DNA of 59,361 bases from Lacticaseibacillus songhuajiangensis (GTDB lineage: Bacteria; Bacillota; Bacilli; Lactobacillales; Lactobacillaceae). The notes beneath the pieces were generated by a model. It saw nothing but the letters and a program-made list of their open reading frames with translations. It was not told the DNA's origin and did not search any database. Of the stretch, positions 51,045-59,235 are shown piece by piece (position 1 is the stretch's first letter; each line of letters opens with the position of its first letter). The translations under genes and the position numbers were made by a program. The stretch covers positions 1 through 59,361 of the forward strand of contig NZ_RHNR01000009.1 in the NCBI RefSeq assembly GCF_003946025.1. Direction: 5' to 3'.

Positions 51045-51086
51045 GTTTGCCCCACGTAAGCCCCGGAAATCTTACAAGTGTCAAAC
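51045..51086 (+). promoter_or_regulatory. L13-type ribosomal protein leader
   Basis: Outer stem GTTTG (51045-51049)/CAAAC (51082-51086). Inner stem CAC-GTAAG (51053-51060)/CTTAC-(AA)-GTG (51071-51080). It is compact, sits at the 5' end of the transcript and lies just before rplM, as the L13 leader of low-GC Gram-positives, proposed to bind L13 for feedback. Not checked against the covariance model. Confidence 0.68.
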
Positions 51087-51114
51087 AAACACAGAAATTT
51101 GGAGGAAACTCATC

Positions 51115-51561
51115 GTGCGTACAACATTTCTGGCTAAGCCAGGTGAAATCGAACGCAAGTGGTATGTAGTCGACGCAACCGACATTTCTCTTGGTCGTCT
51201 TGCTTCCGTCGTCGCATCTATCCTGCGCGGTAAGAACAAGCCAACATACACCCCTAACGTAGATACTGGTGACCATGTCATCGTCATCAACGCTTCTAAG
51301 GTTAAGCTGACTGGCCGTAAGGCTACTGACAAGATCTACTACCGTCACAGCCAGCATCCAGGTGGTCTTAAGCAGGAAATTGCTGGGGACCTTCGGGAAA
51401 ACAACCCAGAACGTTTGATTGAATACGCAGTTAAGAAGATGCTGCCAACCAAGAACACTCTTGGTCACCAGCAGTTCATGAAGCTGCACGTGTACGCAGG
51501 CGCAGAGCACGACAACGCTGCTCAGAAGCCTGAAGTACTCGACATCAAGGATCGTATCTAA
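51115..51561 (+). CDS. rplM: 50S ribosomal protein L13
   Basis: A 148-residue L13, an early assembly protein ([26 protein letters not shown]-type block as [12 protein letters not shown]). GTG start 51115 behind GGAGGAAAC; the upstream frame covers the leader. rpsI follows after 11 bases. Confidence 0.96.
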   Translation: MRTTFLAKPGEIERKWYVVDATDISLGRLASVVASILRGKNKPTYTPNVDTGDHVIVINASKVKLTGRKATDKIYYRHSQHPGGLKQEIAGDLRENNPERLIEYAVKKMLPTKNTLGHQQFMKLHVYAGAEHDNAAQKPEVLDIKDRI

Positions 51562-51572
51562 GGAGGAACATC

Positions 51573-51968
51573 ATGGCAGACGTTGTAGCATACAGCGGCA
51601 CAGGCCGCCGCAAGAACTCCGTTGCCCGTGTACGTCTCGTACCAGGTACCGGTAAGATTACTATGAACGGCAAGGATGTTCGCGAATACCTTCCGTTCGA
51701 AACACTTATTTTGGATATGGAACAGCCATTTACACTGACCGAAACCAAGGGCCAGTACGACGTTCTCGTTAACGTCAATGGTGGTGGTTTCACAGGTCAG
51801 GCCGGGGCAACCCGTCACGGTATCTCCCGTGCTCTGCTTAACGTAGACCCTGACTTCCGTGCAGCCCTCAAGAAGGCCGGCATGCTCACACGTGACCCTC
51901 GTATGAAGGAACGTAAGAAGCCAGGTCTCAAGAAGGCCCGTAAGGCTAGTCAGTTCTCCAAGCGTTAA
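51573..51968 (+). CDS. rpsI: 30S ribosomal protein S9
   Basis: A 131-residue S9 ([16 protein letters not shown]; tail [16 protein letters not shown], whose end touches the P-site tRNA). AAGGAGG precedes ATG 51573. The core genome block ends here; different-looking genes start downstream. The 3' end of rpsI is a known integration target of some streptococcal mobile elements, but no att repeat was found inside the window. Confidence 0.97.
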   Translation: MADVVAYSGTGRRKNSVARVRLVPGTGKITMNGKDVREYLPFETLILDMEQPFTLTETKGQYDVLVNVNGGGFTGQAGATRHGISRALLNVDPDFRAALKKAGMLTRDPRMKERKKPGLKKARKASQFSKR

Positions 51969-52020
51969 TTCGCAAAGAGAAGCGCCGTTACAGCGGCGTT
52001 CAGACGAAGACTTTTACAAG

Positions 52021-52057
52021 AAAGCAGCTACCTCAGCAATGGGGTGGCTGCTTTTTT
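52021..52057 (+). terminator. Terminator after rpsI
   Basis: AAGCAGC plus TACC pairs with GGTG plus GCTGCTT, running into six T. A smaller hairpin, CGCCG (51981-51985)/CGGCG (51992-51996), precedes it. Confidence 0.85.
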
Positions 52058-52074
52058 GTGCCACATTTGGCTGA

Positions 52075-52269
52075 TTTGGTGGTAGCCCTCGGGTTCGAGG
52101 CCAAGCTGAAAACAGACGGATTGCGTTGCAATCTTCTCGCTATCGGATGCTGCCAGTAAAGAAAATTGATGACTTCTATGACACAATTAAAACGAAAAAA
52201 AATTTCAAAATTCACAAGTTAATGGCGCGAAGAAGGGTGGGCATCCCTAAATCACAAGCCAAAATCTGA
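52075..52269 (+). pseudogene. Possible 3' remnant of a gene
   Basis: Between the rpsI terminator and the next gene, one plus-strand frame stays open for 64 codons to a TGA at 52267. It has no start or ribosome site, and ends VKKIDDFYDTIKTKKNFKIH then KLMARRRVGIPKSQAKI. The composition looks protein-like, but I cannot name a family. It may be the tail of a gene lost when the accessory block was inserted or deleted; it may also be chance. Confidence 0.25.
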
Positions 52270-52276
52270 TGTATAG

Positions 52277-52298
52277 AAAAAGCACCACAACGGGTGCT
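52277..52298 (-). terminator. Minus-strand terminator of the arginase/flavoprotein operon
   Basis: AGCACC (52281-52286) pairs with GGTGCT (52293-52298), with an A run (52277-52280) that is the T tract on the minus strand. Confidence 0.65.
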
Positions 52299-52318
52299 AA
52301 GCTCGCAAACTTATTCAA

Positions 52319-53275
52319 CTATGCCATCAATTCACGAATTAACGCCTCGACACTAGGCAATGAGTTAATGGTATCAACGCCATTGTTCACACTAATTATC
52401 CCACGCTCGAAGTCTCCCAGTAACATACCTGGTCTCAATCCGCCGTTGATACTGATTTCACGATCAAGTACAGCGTCAGGATTGTTGCGGTACCGACTGG
52501 CATATTTTAATGCTGCCGGCGTTTTCACAGAGCGTTGCGTAGGCGAAACCCTCAAGACATCGCTAAAGTGTGCCTTAAGCACAGCAGCTTTTGCCGCATC
52601 AGACATCGGCGATTCCTGGGTCATCAAGAAACGACTGCCAATATAAGCCCCTTGCGCGCCCAAGGCAAAAGCTGCCCGCACGCCGCGGGCATCGTTGATT
52701 CCACCGGCCGCTAATACGGGTGTAGATACTGCATCAACCATGGCGGGCACAACAGTAAACGTTCCAAAGTCCTGGTGTGGCATCACACCACCTTCATCAC
52801 TACCAGTCGCGACTAAAATATCAGCACCAAGGCGTTGCCCTGCACGCATTTGTGCGACTGTCGGCGTCAAAGGACGGAAAATCAAGATTCCTCCATGCGC
52901 TTTGATGTCGGCGAACAACTCTTCATGAGCGCTTCCGACCACCGCAAAGTGATGAACATTTTCTTCGTAGGCCATCTTCAACAATGCAGCAGTAAATATG
53001 TTGTCCGCAACGCTTTGATCTGGTTCAGGCGTCAATATGTTCAATCCGATTGGCCGATCAGTCAACGTTCGGGCCATGCGCAGCTCCTGGCGCATGCGCT
53101 CTGCAGTGAGCACCGGGTCATTCGTCACGCTTGTTTGCCCGGCATTCGGGCCAAGTACACCTAAACCACCAGCATTGCTAACTGCAGCTACCAGTCTTGC
53201 GTCCGTTACCCAAGACATAGGTGCTTGAATCAGCGGATATTTAGTCCCTAAAATTTCGGTCACGCTACGCGTCAT
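52319..53275 (-). CDS. Nitronate monooxygenase-family (FabK/2-NPD-like) flavoprotein
   Basis: A 318-residue FMN TIM-barrel protein. The N-terminal PLIQAPMSWVTDARLVAAVS, the phosphate-binding ATGSDEGGVMPHQD block and LAAGGINDARGVRAAFALGA are signatures of the nitronate monooxygenase/FabK superfamily. It oxidises nitronates or reduces enoyl groups; sequence alone does not separate these, and no fatty-acid genes are nearby, so the former is favoured. GGAGG precedes the ATG; the gene overlaps the arginase-like gene by 4 bases (ATGA). Confidence 0.82.
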   Translation of the reverse strand: MTRSVTEILGTKYPLIQAPMSWVTDARLVAAVSNAGGLGVLGPNAGQTSVTNDPVLTAERMRQELRMARTLTDRPIGLNILTPEPDQSVADNIFTAALLKMAYEENVHHFAVVGSAHEELFADIKAHGGILIFRPLTPTVAQMRAGQRLGADILVATGSDEGGVMPHQDFGTFTVVPAMVDAVSTPVLAAGGINDARGVRAAFALGAQGAYIGSRFLMTQESPMSDAAKAAVLKAHFSDVLRVSPTQRSVKTPAALKYASRYRNNPDAVLDREISINGGLRPGMLLGDFERGIISVNNGVDTINSLPSVEALIRELMA

Positions 53276-54132
53276 GATTGCCGTCCTCCGTTAAAAATTG
53301 GTAACTGATTCAACCCGCGATGCAAATTCAACGCATCCCAAGGCATGTGTTCCGCAATGCTTAGCCCGACCAAATCAGCTTGGTGGCTCACGTTCGTCAA
53401 CAACGCAATCACTTGATCAAGCGTCATACTACCGATGGCTGCACCAAACTGGGCGCGATCAAAGTGCGGTTTAGCTGGTAGAATCGAACGAAAATCGTCT
53501 GGGTCTAATACGTCTAAATCAAAATGTAGCGCAACATGGCGAATGGCATGTGCAACTAACCAGTCTTGAATTGGGTGACCTTGACGCAACTGTTGCGGCG
53601 TGGCGGTTGCCAAGCCCATGTCTCTCACCAGTTGATCCATCGGTCGCAATGCCGCCACCGTTAAACCAGCAAAGAAGACTTGTGCTGGTCGCAGTGGATT
53701 TTGAACCTGTTGCGCAAATTCGGAATTACTGGCATGTAGCAGATCGGCCACCACCATTTCATGCAAGTGGTGCGTATCGCTGATTGTTGAAATATCCGGA
53801 TGCGCATCTAACCAAATCACACCAAAATCGTCCGGATACCGGCCATTCAAATAATCAAAGGGTACTTCTGAAACGGCACAATCACCACCTAGCGTAATCA
53901 CACGTTGCGGCTTGTTTTTCACCAAAGCGTCTCGGGCAAATTGTTGTTGATTAGCTAACTGAACCCCGCCATCAATTCCAGACTTCTTGTTGGCATCTGG
54001 GCTGACAGGAACATTCACTTGTAGTGCATCCAAAATCTCAGGTACGATGGCACGTAATACGCGGTTGCCCATTTGGTAATCGGGATTCATGCCGCCTTGC
54101 CACTCTGGCCAGTTAAGCATCATCGTTGTCAT
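53272..54132 (-). CDS. Arginase/agmatinase-fold (ureohydrolase) protein
   Basis: A 286-residue ureohydrolase-superfamily protein. The manganese-site blocks are GGDC (82-85), DAHPD (109-113) and HFDLDVLDP (203-211). Asp109, His111, Asp113, Asp205 and Asp207 are in place, but the usual His of GGDH is Cys85. It may hydrolyse a guanidino or formimino compound; substrate unknown. The start ATG 54132 has GGAG upstream at slightly long spacing; ATG codons 9 and 12 bases further in are alternatives. Translationally coupled to the flavoprotein gene. The upstream region has a palindrome resembling the ArsR-type operator. Confidence 0.78.
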   Translation of the reverse strand: MTTMMLNWPEWQGGMNPDYQMGNRVLRAIVPEILDALQVNVPVSPDANKKSGIDGGVQLANQQQFARDALVKNKPQRVITLGGDCAVSEVPFDYLNGRYPDDFGVIWLDAHPDISTISDTHHLHEMVVADLLHASNSEFAQQVQNPLRPAQVFFAGLTVAALRPMDQLVRDMGLATATPQQLRQGHPIQDWLVAHAIRHVALHFDLDVLDPDDFRSILPAKPHFDRAQFGAAIGSMTLDQVIALLTNVSHQADLVGLSIAEHMPWDALNLHRGLNQLPIFNGGRQS

Positions 54133-54158
54133 TAATCTGCATCTCCATATCTACAAAT

Positions 54159-54180
54159 CGTGAATTATCGATTTATCACG
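54159..54180. promoter_or_regulatory. Candidate ArsR-type operator, arginase side
   Basis: CGTGA (54159-54163) and TCACG (54176-54180) flank an AT-rich core with ATCGAT at the exact centre. The stretch ATCGATTTATC is shared (10 of 11 bases) with the region upstream of the regulator gene at 54564. Confidence 0.5.
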
Positions 54181-54196
54181 TTAAAAAAGGCTCTTT

Positions 54197-54517
54197 TTAC
54201 AGGGCCGTAGCAACCAATGAGGCTAATGCCTGCACATTGGCCTCATTGCGGCGATAATAGGTCCATTTTCCATGGCGTTCTGATTCTAATAAGCCGCAAT
54301 CTTGCAAATCGCTCAAGTATTTAGATACCGTGGACTGGGCCAAACCGGCATTTTTGACGATATCCTGCACACAGATGCCGCCTTTTTCAGTCATCATATA
54401 CCGCACGGTTTCGCATGATACGCTGGTGATTTCCTTTTCAGGGTCCTTGAGCCACTGCAAGATGTCTAAACGAGTCTGATTTGCCAGTGCTTTGAAGAGT
54501 TTCTCATTCATTTCCAT
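54197..54517 (-). CDS. ArsR/SmtB-family winged-helix repressor
   Basis: A 106-residue regulator. LFKALANQTRLDILQWL begins the fold, AGLAQSTVSKYLSDLQDCGLL is the recognition region, and ERHGKWTYYR the wing. It lacks the paired-cysteine ELCVCDL metal site: GICVQDI keeps one Cys, with another at SVSCE, so a redox or organic signal is as likely as a metal. ATG 54517 has a weak ribosome site; ATG 54511 is possible. It lies between the two operator-like sites and probably represses both flanking units. Confidence 0.82.
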   Translation of the reverse strand: MEMNEKLFKALANQTRLDILQWLKDPEKEITSVSCETVRYMMTEKGGICVQDIVKNAGLAQSTVSKYLSDLQDCGLLESERHGKWTYYRRNEANVQALASLVATAL

Positions 54518-54563
54518 GGCTTCAGTTTAACAGAATTGCCGTGAAAGTAAATATCGACTTTTC

Positions 54564-54575
54564 TCGATTTATCGA
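54564..54575. promoter_or_regulatory. Candidate ArsR-type operator, SnoaL side
   Basis: TCGAT-TT-ATCGA palindrome, immediately upstream of TTGACA (54576-54581), the -35 of a candidate plus-strand promoter with -10-like TAACCT 17 bases on (54599-54604). It also lies 47 bases before the divergent regulator gene, so one site could control both directions. Confidence 0.5.
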
Positions 54576-54691
54576 TTGACAGCTAAAAAATAGCCTGCTA
54601 ACCTAATGTCAGTGATTCACTAAGAACGCATTAGACGGCCGCTAACACGCGTTTAACATTCACTCAATTTAAATACGTGGAGGTCATTTTC

Positions 54692-55162
54692 ATGATAAAT
54701 ACCCAATTACACAAAGACATCGTCACTAAGCTGATTGCTGAAGCGCTACCAAACAACGATGTGGCCTACGTCGAATCCGTGGTCACACCTGAAACCGTTA
54801 CTCGTCGTGCAGGGTTTGCCAGTCTCTTACAGGCAACCGACCAGATTAAACCTGCACCAAGCAACTTCATGGATTGGGTCCGTAACGGCTGGGACAGCTT
54901 ACACGCCGCCCTCAGCGAACAGAAGGTCACCATGCGCGAGGTCGTCGCTGATGGCAACCAAGTCATTGCCCACTACACGTACACTGCAAAACATGCAGGT
55001 ACTTTTGCGTCGGCACCAGCTACTGGCAAAACCATCCATTGGGACGAAATTGGGATCTTCAAATTCAACAATGACGACAAACTCATCGATATGTGGTACA
55101 TGATTGATGAATTACGCGTTGCCGAGGAACTTGGACATCAGCTCCTGCAGGCGACCAAGTAA
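54692..55162 (+). CDS. SnoaL-like (NTF2-fold) ester-cyclase-type protein
   Basis: A 156-residue protein of the SnoaL/NTF2-like superfamily (DQIKPAPSNFMDWVRNGW; GTFASAPATGKTIHWDEIG; FNNDDKLIDMWYMIDEL), typical of small environmental-isomerase-like enzymes of unknown substrate. ATG 54692 follows GTGGAGG. Divergent from the ArsR-type gene, from which it is separated by the operator and promoter. A terminator follows. Confidence 0.75.
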   Translation: MINTQLHKDIVTKLIAEALPNNDVAYVESVVTPETVTRRAGFASLLQATDQIKPAPSNFMDWVRNGWDSLHAALSEQKVTMREVVADGNQVIAHYTYTAKHAGTFASAPATGKTIHWDEIGIFKFNNDDKLIDMWYMIDELRVAEELGHQLLQATK

Positions 55163-55184
55163 TTCATTCAGTAACATCCTATCT

Positions 55185-55217
55185 GCCCAATTGCCTTCTG
55201 GCTGCTGGGCTTTTTTT
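55185..55217 (+). terminator. Terminator after the SnoaL-like gene
   Basis: GCCCA (55185-55189) pairs with TGGGC (55206-55210), followed by seven T. The 55218-55380 gap that follows holds a 6-bp repeat CGTTGA/TCAACG (near 55258-55272) and a weak promoter-like TTGAAT-17-TAGTGT (55278-55306). Confidence 0.6.
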
Positions 55218-55380
55218 GCACGGTAGATTCTTGAATCAAGGACAACAAACTAATCTCGTTGAGTCGTTCAACGCTTATTGAATGCCAATGCTAATTAGGT
55301 TAGTGTGAGGATGATTAACCGTAGGAACGAATGATACGCCAGTCTGTATCCCCACAATTCAAGTTCTAAACGGAGGCATT

Positions 55381-55869
55381 ATGGACAAAGAAGCAACCTA
55401 CCAATATTTGAAGGCCCATGGCATAGACTTTGAAGTGAATGAGCACAAAGCGGTTTTTAATATGGGAGCGCTAGCGTCTGTGCACTTGGCTTATCCTGAG
55501 TGGGATGCCAAAAATCTATTTCTTCGCGATGATAAAAAACGGCATTACTATCTGATTTCAGTTAAAGGTGACAAAAGAGTTGATCTGAAAGCCTTCCGCA
55601 AGCAATATGGACTGCGACCACTTTCGTTTGCGTCAGAGCATGACTTGCTCGCTCTTCTGGGGTTAACACCAGGCTCTGTGACGCCGCTTGGGCTTTTGAA
55701 TGATGCAGACTGCATCGTTCATTATTATCTTGATGCCGAATTTTTAGGCAATATCATTGGGGTACATCCTAACGAGAATACGGCCACAGTATGGTTGCGT
55801 GCTGATGCACTTATTCGAATCATTAAAGCGCATGGCAATGACGTCGATATCATTGATTTAAATGGGTGA
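55381..55869 (+). CDS. YbaK/ProXp-ala-type aminoacyl-tRNA deacylase
   Basis: A 162-residue single-domain protein of the prolyl-tRNA-synthetase-associated editing family (PrdX/ProXp-ala). The conserved lysine lies in LISVKGDKRVDLKAFRKQYG, and the GSVTPLGLLND block is typical. Such proteins clear Ala mischarged on tRNA-Pro, freestanding in trans. ATG 55381 follows CGGAGG. Monocistronic as far as can be seen; functional link with its neighbours is not evident. Confidence 0.8.
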   Translation: MDKEATYQYLKAHGIDFEVNEHKAVFNMGALASVHLAYPEWDAKNLFLRDDKKRHYYLISVKGDKRVDLKAFRKQYGLRPLSFASEHDLLALLGLTPGSVTPLGLLNDADCIVHYYLDAEFLGNIIGVHPNENTATVWLRADALIRIIKAHGNDVDIIDLNG

Positions 55870-55956
55870 ATTTTCTTGTGATGTCAATCGGTATCATAGG
55901 TGAAGCAACTGTGTGCGAATTTTTTCATCCACACATTGAAGAAAGGTGAGGTGCAA

Positions 55957-56430
55957 ATGGATAATACAATCACATACAGCATCGGCGACGTTGCCAAGCG
56001 CTTAGGCTTGACCGTTCAAGCTATTCGTTATTATGATGCGGAAGGTTTGTTACCGTTGTTGAAACGCGATGCTGGCGGCAGGCGCGTGTTTACCGAAGAT
56101 GATATCCGCACTTTGCAGATGATCTTAGACTTACGCGATGCCGGCGTGTCGATTAAAGATAGTGCGCAGTTTGAAAACTGGCGCTTACAAGGGGATCAAA
56201 CACTGCAAGATCGTGCTGATTTTTTGGATGCACATGAACATGAACTACAGTCGCGCATTGATAGCCTTAATGCGTCAATGGCGCATCTGCATTTTAAACA
56301 GTGGTATTATCGAACCGCGCTGCAAGCTGGCACGGAGCAGATTCATTTGGTTGGTGATACCAAAGAAATCAAACAGGCCACCTTTGATGATTACGCCAAA
56401 TTGCAGAACGATTCGCCTCTTGACCTCTAG
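55957..56430 (+). CDS. MerR-family transcriptional regulator
   Basis: A 157-residue regulator. The winged helix-turn-helix YSIGDVAKRLGLTVQAIRYY starts at residue 7; a linker and coiled-coil dimer helix follow (about 80-120), then a short effector tail without metal-binding cysteines. AAGGTGAGGTG precedes ATG 55957. Its stop codon lies inside the first of two 19-bp-spacer promoters, which are the probable targets. It is of the small-molecule/electrophile-stress type rather than mercury-type. Confidence 0.88.
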   Translation: MDNTITYSIGDVAKRLGLTVQAIRYYDAEGLLPLLKRDAGGRRVFTEDDIRTLQMILDLRDAGVSIKDSAQFENWRLQGDQTLQDRADFLDAHEHELQSRIDSLNASMAHLHFKQWYYRTALQAGTEQIHLVGDTKEIKQATFDDYAKLQNDSPLDL

Positions 56431-56450
56431 TCGACTATAGGGACTATGCT
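56420..56450 (+). promoter_or_regulatory. MerR-type promoter 1 (19-bp spacer)
   Basis: TTGACC (56420-56425), exactly 19 bases, then TATGCT (56445-56450). The spacer carries the dyad CTCTAGT-CG-ACTATAG. This overlong spacer with a central dyad is the hallmark of promoters remodelled by MerR regulators. The -35 lies in the last codons of merR. Confidence 0.75.
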
Positions 56451-56471
56451 GTGATCTGAGGAGGTCATGGC

Positions 56472-57146
56472 ATGAAAATTATGATCATTGGCGTGTTCGG
56501 TCACGCTGGGCGGGCGATTTATCGCGAAGCCAAGCGACGTGGACACGTTGTCGTCGGCGTTGCGCATCGGCGCCACAAGCATCCCGTGGTGGATCAGTTG
56601 ATTCTCAAGGATATCCAAGCGTTGACCCAAGACGACGTTAAAGGTTTTGATGCAGTGATCGACGCCGTCGGGGCTTGGTCCACGCAAACTGAAGTCGTGC
56701 ACACATTAGGACTGGCCCATGTGATTGCCTTATTGCAAGCTACCAAGACGCGCTATTTGAAAGTTGGCGGGGCGAATACGCTGTATACAGATTCTGAGCA
56801 TCGCCATCAACTCCAAGAATATCGGCGGTATTACCCACGCTATATGCAGGATTTGTGTTTAGCGCATAGCATCGGCTTGCAACAGCTCAAAGATAGCCAC
56901 GATGTCTTGTGGACATACGTGACGCCGCCGTACAATTTTGATCCTGAAGGTCGTGCGACTGGACACTATCAAGTGACTGGGGATGAATATTTCCCCACAC
57001 CTGATCCAAGCGCTGGGCAAAATGATTACATCAGTTATTCAGATTATGCCAAAGGGATGATCGATATCGTTGAGCATCATCAATATGTTGGCCAGCAGAT
57101 TACACTATTTTCGGGCAACAATCCAGATCCCAGTCAACGCTATTGA
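56472..57146 (+). CDS. NAD(P)-binding Rossmann (atypical SDR) protein
   Basis: A 224-residue protein with a nucleotide-binding start MKIMIIGVFGHAGRAIYREA, in the style of NAD(P)H-binding YwnB-like atypical SDRs, and a VGGANTLYTD motif. No classical YxxxK catalytic pair is evident. GAGGAGG precedes ATG 56472. It is the only gene between MerR-type promoter 1 and a terminator. Confidence 0.75.
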   Translation: MKIMIIGVFGHAGRAIYREAKRRGHVVVGVAHRRHKHPVVDQLILKDIQALTQDDVKGFDAVIDAVGAWSTQTEVVHTLGLAHVIALLQATKTRYLKVGGANTLYTDSEHRHQLQEYRRYYPRYMQDLCLAHSIGLQQLKDSHDVLWTYVTPPYNFDPEGRATGHYQVTGDEYFPTPDPSAGQNDYISYSDYAKGMIDIVEHHQYVGQQITLFSGNNPDPSQRY

Positions 57147-57157
57147 GTTGCGCCTAA

Positions 57158-57187
57158 ATCTCGCTGATCATCAGCGGGATTTTTTTG
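57158..57187 (+). terminator. Terminator after the first Rossmann gene
   Basis: ATCTCGCTGA pairs with TCAGCGGGAT, one wobble, followed by six or more T. It separates the two MerR-controlled units. Confidence 0.78.
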
Positions 57188-57197
57188 CAGAATTTGC

Positions 57198-57228
57198 TTG
57201 ACCTCTAGTTCACTATAGGCTGTATTGT
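57198..57228 (+). promoter_or_regulatory. MerR-type promoter 2 (19-bp spacer)
   Basis: TTGACC (57198-57203), 19 bases, TATTGT (57223-57228). The dyad CTCTAGT-TC-ACTATAG is the same as in promoter 1 except for the two central bases. The near-identity and geometry point to the same regulator. Confidence 0.75.
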
Positions 57229-57274
57229 AGTGCTTGCACTACGAAAGTGAAAATCAAAATATTGGAGGGATAGC

Positions 57275-58222
57275 GTGGTATTTCTAGCGTTGGTGCCCAT
57301 TATCATGGGTGCGGGATTAGCGACCCAAACGGCGATTAATTCAAAATTACGTCAGTTTGTGGGTTCACCTTATTTGGCTTCAGGCATTTCGTTTATGATT
57401 GGGCTGCTGTTTTTGTTCGTATTAGGTCGATTGTTGCATCAACCATTGCTGCCAACGACCAGTTTTGTGACCACACAACCTTGGTGGATCTGGCTGGGCG
57501 GGGTCTTTGGTGTAATCGAATTAACTGGCAACATTGTGCTGTTTAGCACCTTAGGAAGTATTCAAGCGTCAGTGCTACCAATTCTCGGCCAAATCATCAT
57601 GGGCGTGGTGATCGATCAATTCGGCTTATTCGGGTCGCCAACCCAAAGCATGACTTGGTTGAAACTCCTCGGCGTCGTGATATTAGTGATTGGCGTTTTG
57701 ATCACAATCGGCGTAATCGGACCCACTGATCCGCTGACGAAGCGCGCCTTATCAAAAGTGCATGTGAAATATCAACTGGTTTATCAAATTTTTGGCGTGG
57801 CGGCAGGGATGCTGATGGCTTCACAAACAGCCATCAATGGCCATTTAGGTGTACAGTTAGGCTCAAGCATTCAAGCCGCGACGATTTCGTTTGCGATTGG
57901 AACGATCCTATTATTGTTGGTGCTTAGTTTCACACGTACCAGTTTTAGCCCAATTCGCGATGCGGTGATTGCGACTAAGCATTATTGGTGGTTGTGGTGT
58001 GGCGGTGCAATCGGTGGGGCATACATCTTGTGTAGTGCTTGGTTAGCACCATTGTTAGGCACTGGCCAAGTTGTGATTTTGGCGTTGTTTGGCCAATTGC
58101 TATTCAGCGCAATCGTTGAACACTTCGGCATGTTTGATTCGCTTGCAGTAGCAATCGAGCGGGAAAAAATCATCGGATTGATTGTGATGTTTGTTAGTGT
58201 CGTCGAGATCCACTTCGTTTAA
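57275..58222 (+). CDS. DMT-superfamily YdcZ/DUF606-type exporter (tandem duplicate)
   Basis: A 315-residue membrane protein with about ten hydrophobic segments made of two homologous halves. Matching landmarks are ATQTAINSKL (about residue 15) and ASQTAINGHL (about 188), each followed by a GS..ISF block. Small-molecule efflux is the likely role. GTG start behind GGAGGG. First gene after MerR-type promoter 2; the next gene starts 12 bases later. Confidence 0.82.
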   Translation: MVFLALVPIIMGAGLATQTAINSKLRQFVGSPYLASGISFMIGLLFLFVLGRLLHQPLLPTTSFVTTQPWWIWLGGVFGVIELTGNIVLFSTLGSIQASVLPILGQIIMGVVIDQFGLFGSPTQSMTWLKLLGVVILVIGVLITIGVIGPTDPLTKRALSKVHVKYQLVYQIFGVAAGMLMASQTAINGHLGVQLGSSIQAATISFAIGTILLLLVLSFTRTSFSPIRDAVIATKHYWWLWCGGAIGGAYILCSAWLAPLLGTGQVVILALFGQLLFSAIVEHFGMFDSLAVAIEREKIIGLIVMFVSVVEIHFV

Positions 58223-58234
58223 AGGAGAATTTGA

Positions 58235-58894
58235 ATGACTAAAAATGTTTTGATTTTAGGTGCTAGTGGTTCAATCGCAAGAATTGTGGTGCAACATTTG
58301 TTGGCGCAAGTCGGCAGTGACATCACCAAATTAACACTATTGGTCCGGCATCCCCAAAAGCTAGCCGGGCTTGATCTAACCAATCCTGGCGTGCAAGTCG
58401 TCCAAGCAGATGTGTTGGACACGGACCACTTGGCAACGATTATGGCCGGTCAGTCCTTGGTTTACGGAAACTTGTATGGTGCTGATCTTGGGCAACAGGC
58501 GGCTTCTGTGGTCAAGGCGATGCAGCAAGCACAAGTGCGTCGTTTGATCTGGATTTCTGCGAATGGTGTTTATGGCGAAATTCCGGGTGCATATGGTCGC
58601 TGGAATCAAGAGATGTTAGGCAGTACGTTAACGGCATATGCAGATGCCACTCGGGTAGTCGAAGCGAGTCAATTAGATTACACGTTGATTCGCCCAGCAT
58701 GGTTTCAAGATGAGCCAGAAGTGGATTATGAAATGACGTTTAAAGGTGAAGCGTTCAAAGGTACCGAAATTTCACGCCAAAGTGTGGCTGATCTGGTCGA
58801 AAAGCTGATTCATGATCCTGAACAATTGATCGGCGAATCTGTTGGCATCAGTAAACCTAATACTGAAGGGCCGGCGCCACGCTGGTATCGGTAA
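58235..58894 (+). CDS. NAD(P)H-binding atypical SDR (NmrA/YwnB-like)
   Basis: A 219-residue Rossmann protein. MTKNVLILGASGSIARIVV carries the GASGSI dinucleotide loop; WISANGVYGEIPGAY and LDYTLIRPAWFQDEPE match NAD(P)H-binding stress proteins often found beside MerR or MarR regulators. AAAGGAG precedes ATG 58235. Cotranscribed with the exporter. Confidence 0.82.
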   Translation: MTKNVLILGASGSIARIVVQHLLAQVGSDITKLTLLVRHPQKLAGLDLTNPGVQVVQADVLDTDHLATIMAGQSLVYGNLYGADLGQQAASVVKAMQQAQVRRLIWISANGVYGEIPGAYGRWNQEMLGSTLTAYADATRVVEASQLDYTLIRPAWFQDEPEVDYEMTFKGEAFKGTEISRQSVADLVEKLIHDPEQLIGESVGISKPNTEGPAPRWYR

Positions 58895-58977
58895 AACTTG
58901 CATGAGCATCATCGGAACTGATGGTTAGCAAGTTGACTAGTTATCAGTGACTCGACAAATTCACCAAAGTGATGGCA

Positions 58978-59012
58978 AAAGCACCCTGCAGATTGCTGCG
59001 GGGTGTTTTTTT
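58978..59012 (+). terminator. Terminator of the exporter-SDR operon
   Basis: CACCCTGCAG pairs with CTGCGGGGTG across ATTG, followed by seven T. Confidence 0.8.
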
Positions 59013-59235
59013 GTTGATTTTTTGGGAGACGATTGGTTAACGCGTGATAATCGCTTTGATTGCCAACTCATTATTAGAAGAGGCAATTGTGTCTCGAAGG
59101 GTTATTTCTTGTACATAGGATGTACTAATCGCATCATCAGTTCTGGACATTTTGCAAATTGATGTTTTTTTAATCTTTACATAAGATTATAATGACTGTG
59201 AATATAGAACTTATCTAGTGGCTGGTGAATTAGCC
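59013..59235. other. Non-coding stretch, nothing assigned
   Basis: AT-rich. A 71-codon plus-strand frame through here starts within the preceding terminator region, has no ribosome site and looks like no known protein, so I do not call it. Confidence 0.4.

Noticed and set aside
59006..59162. 71-codon plus-strand frame at the right end
   Set aside because: It begins upstream of a terminator, lacks a ribosome site, and its translation is not protein-like.
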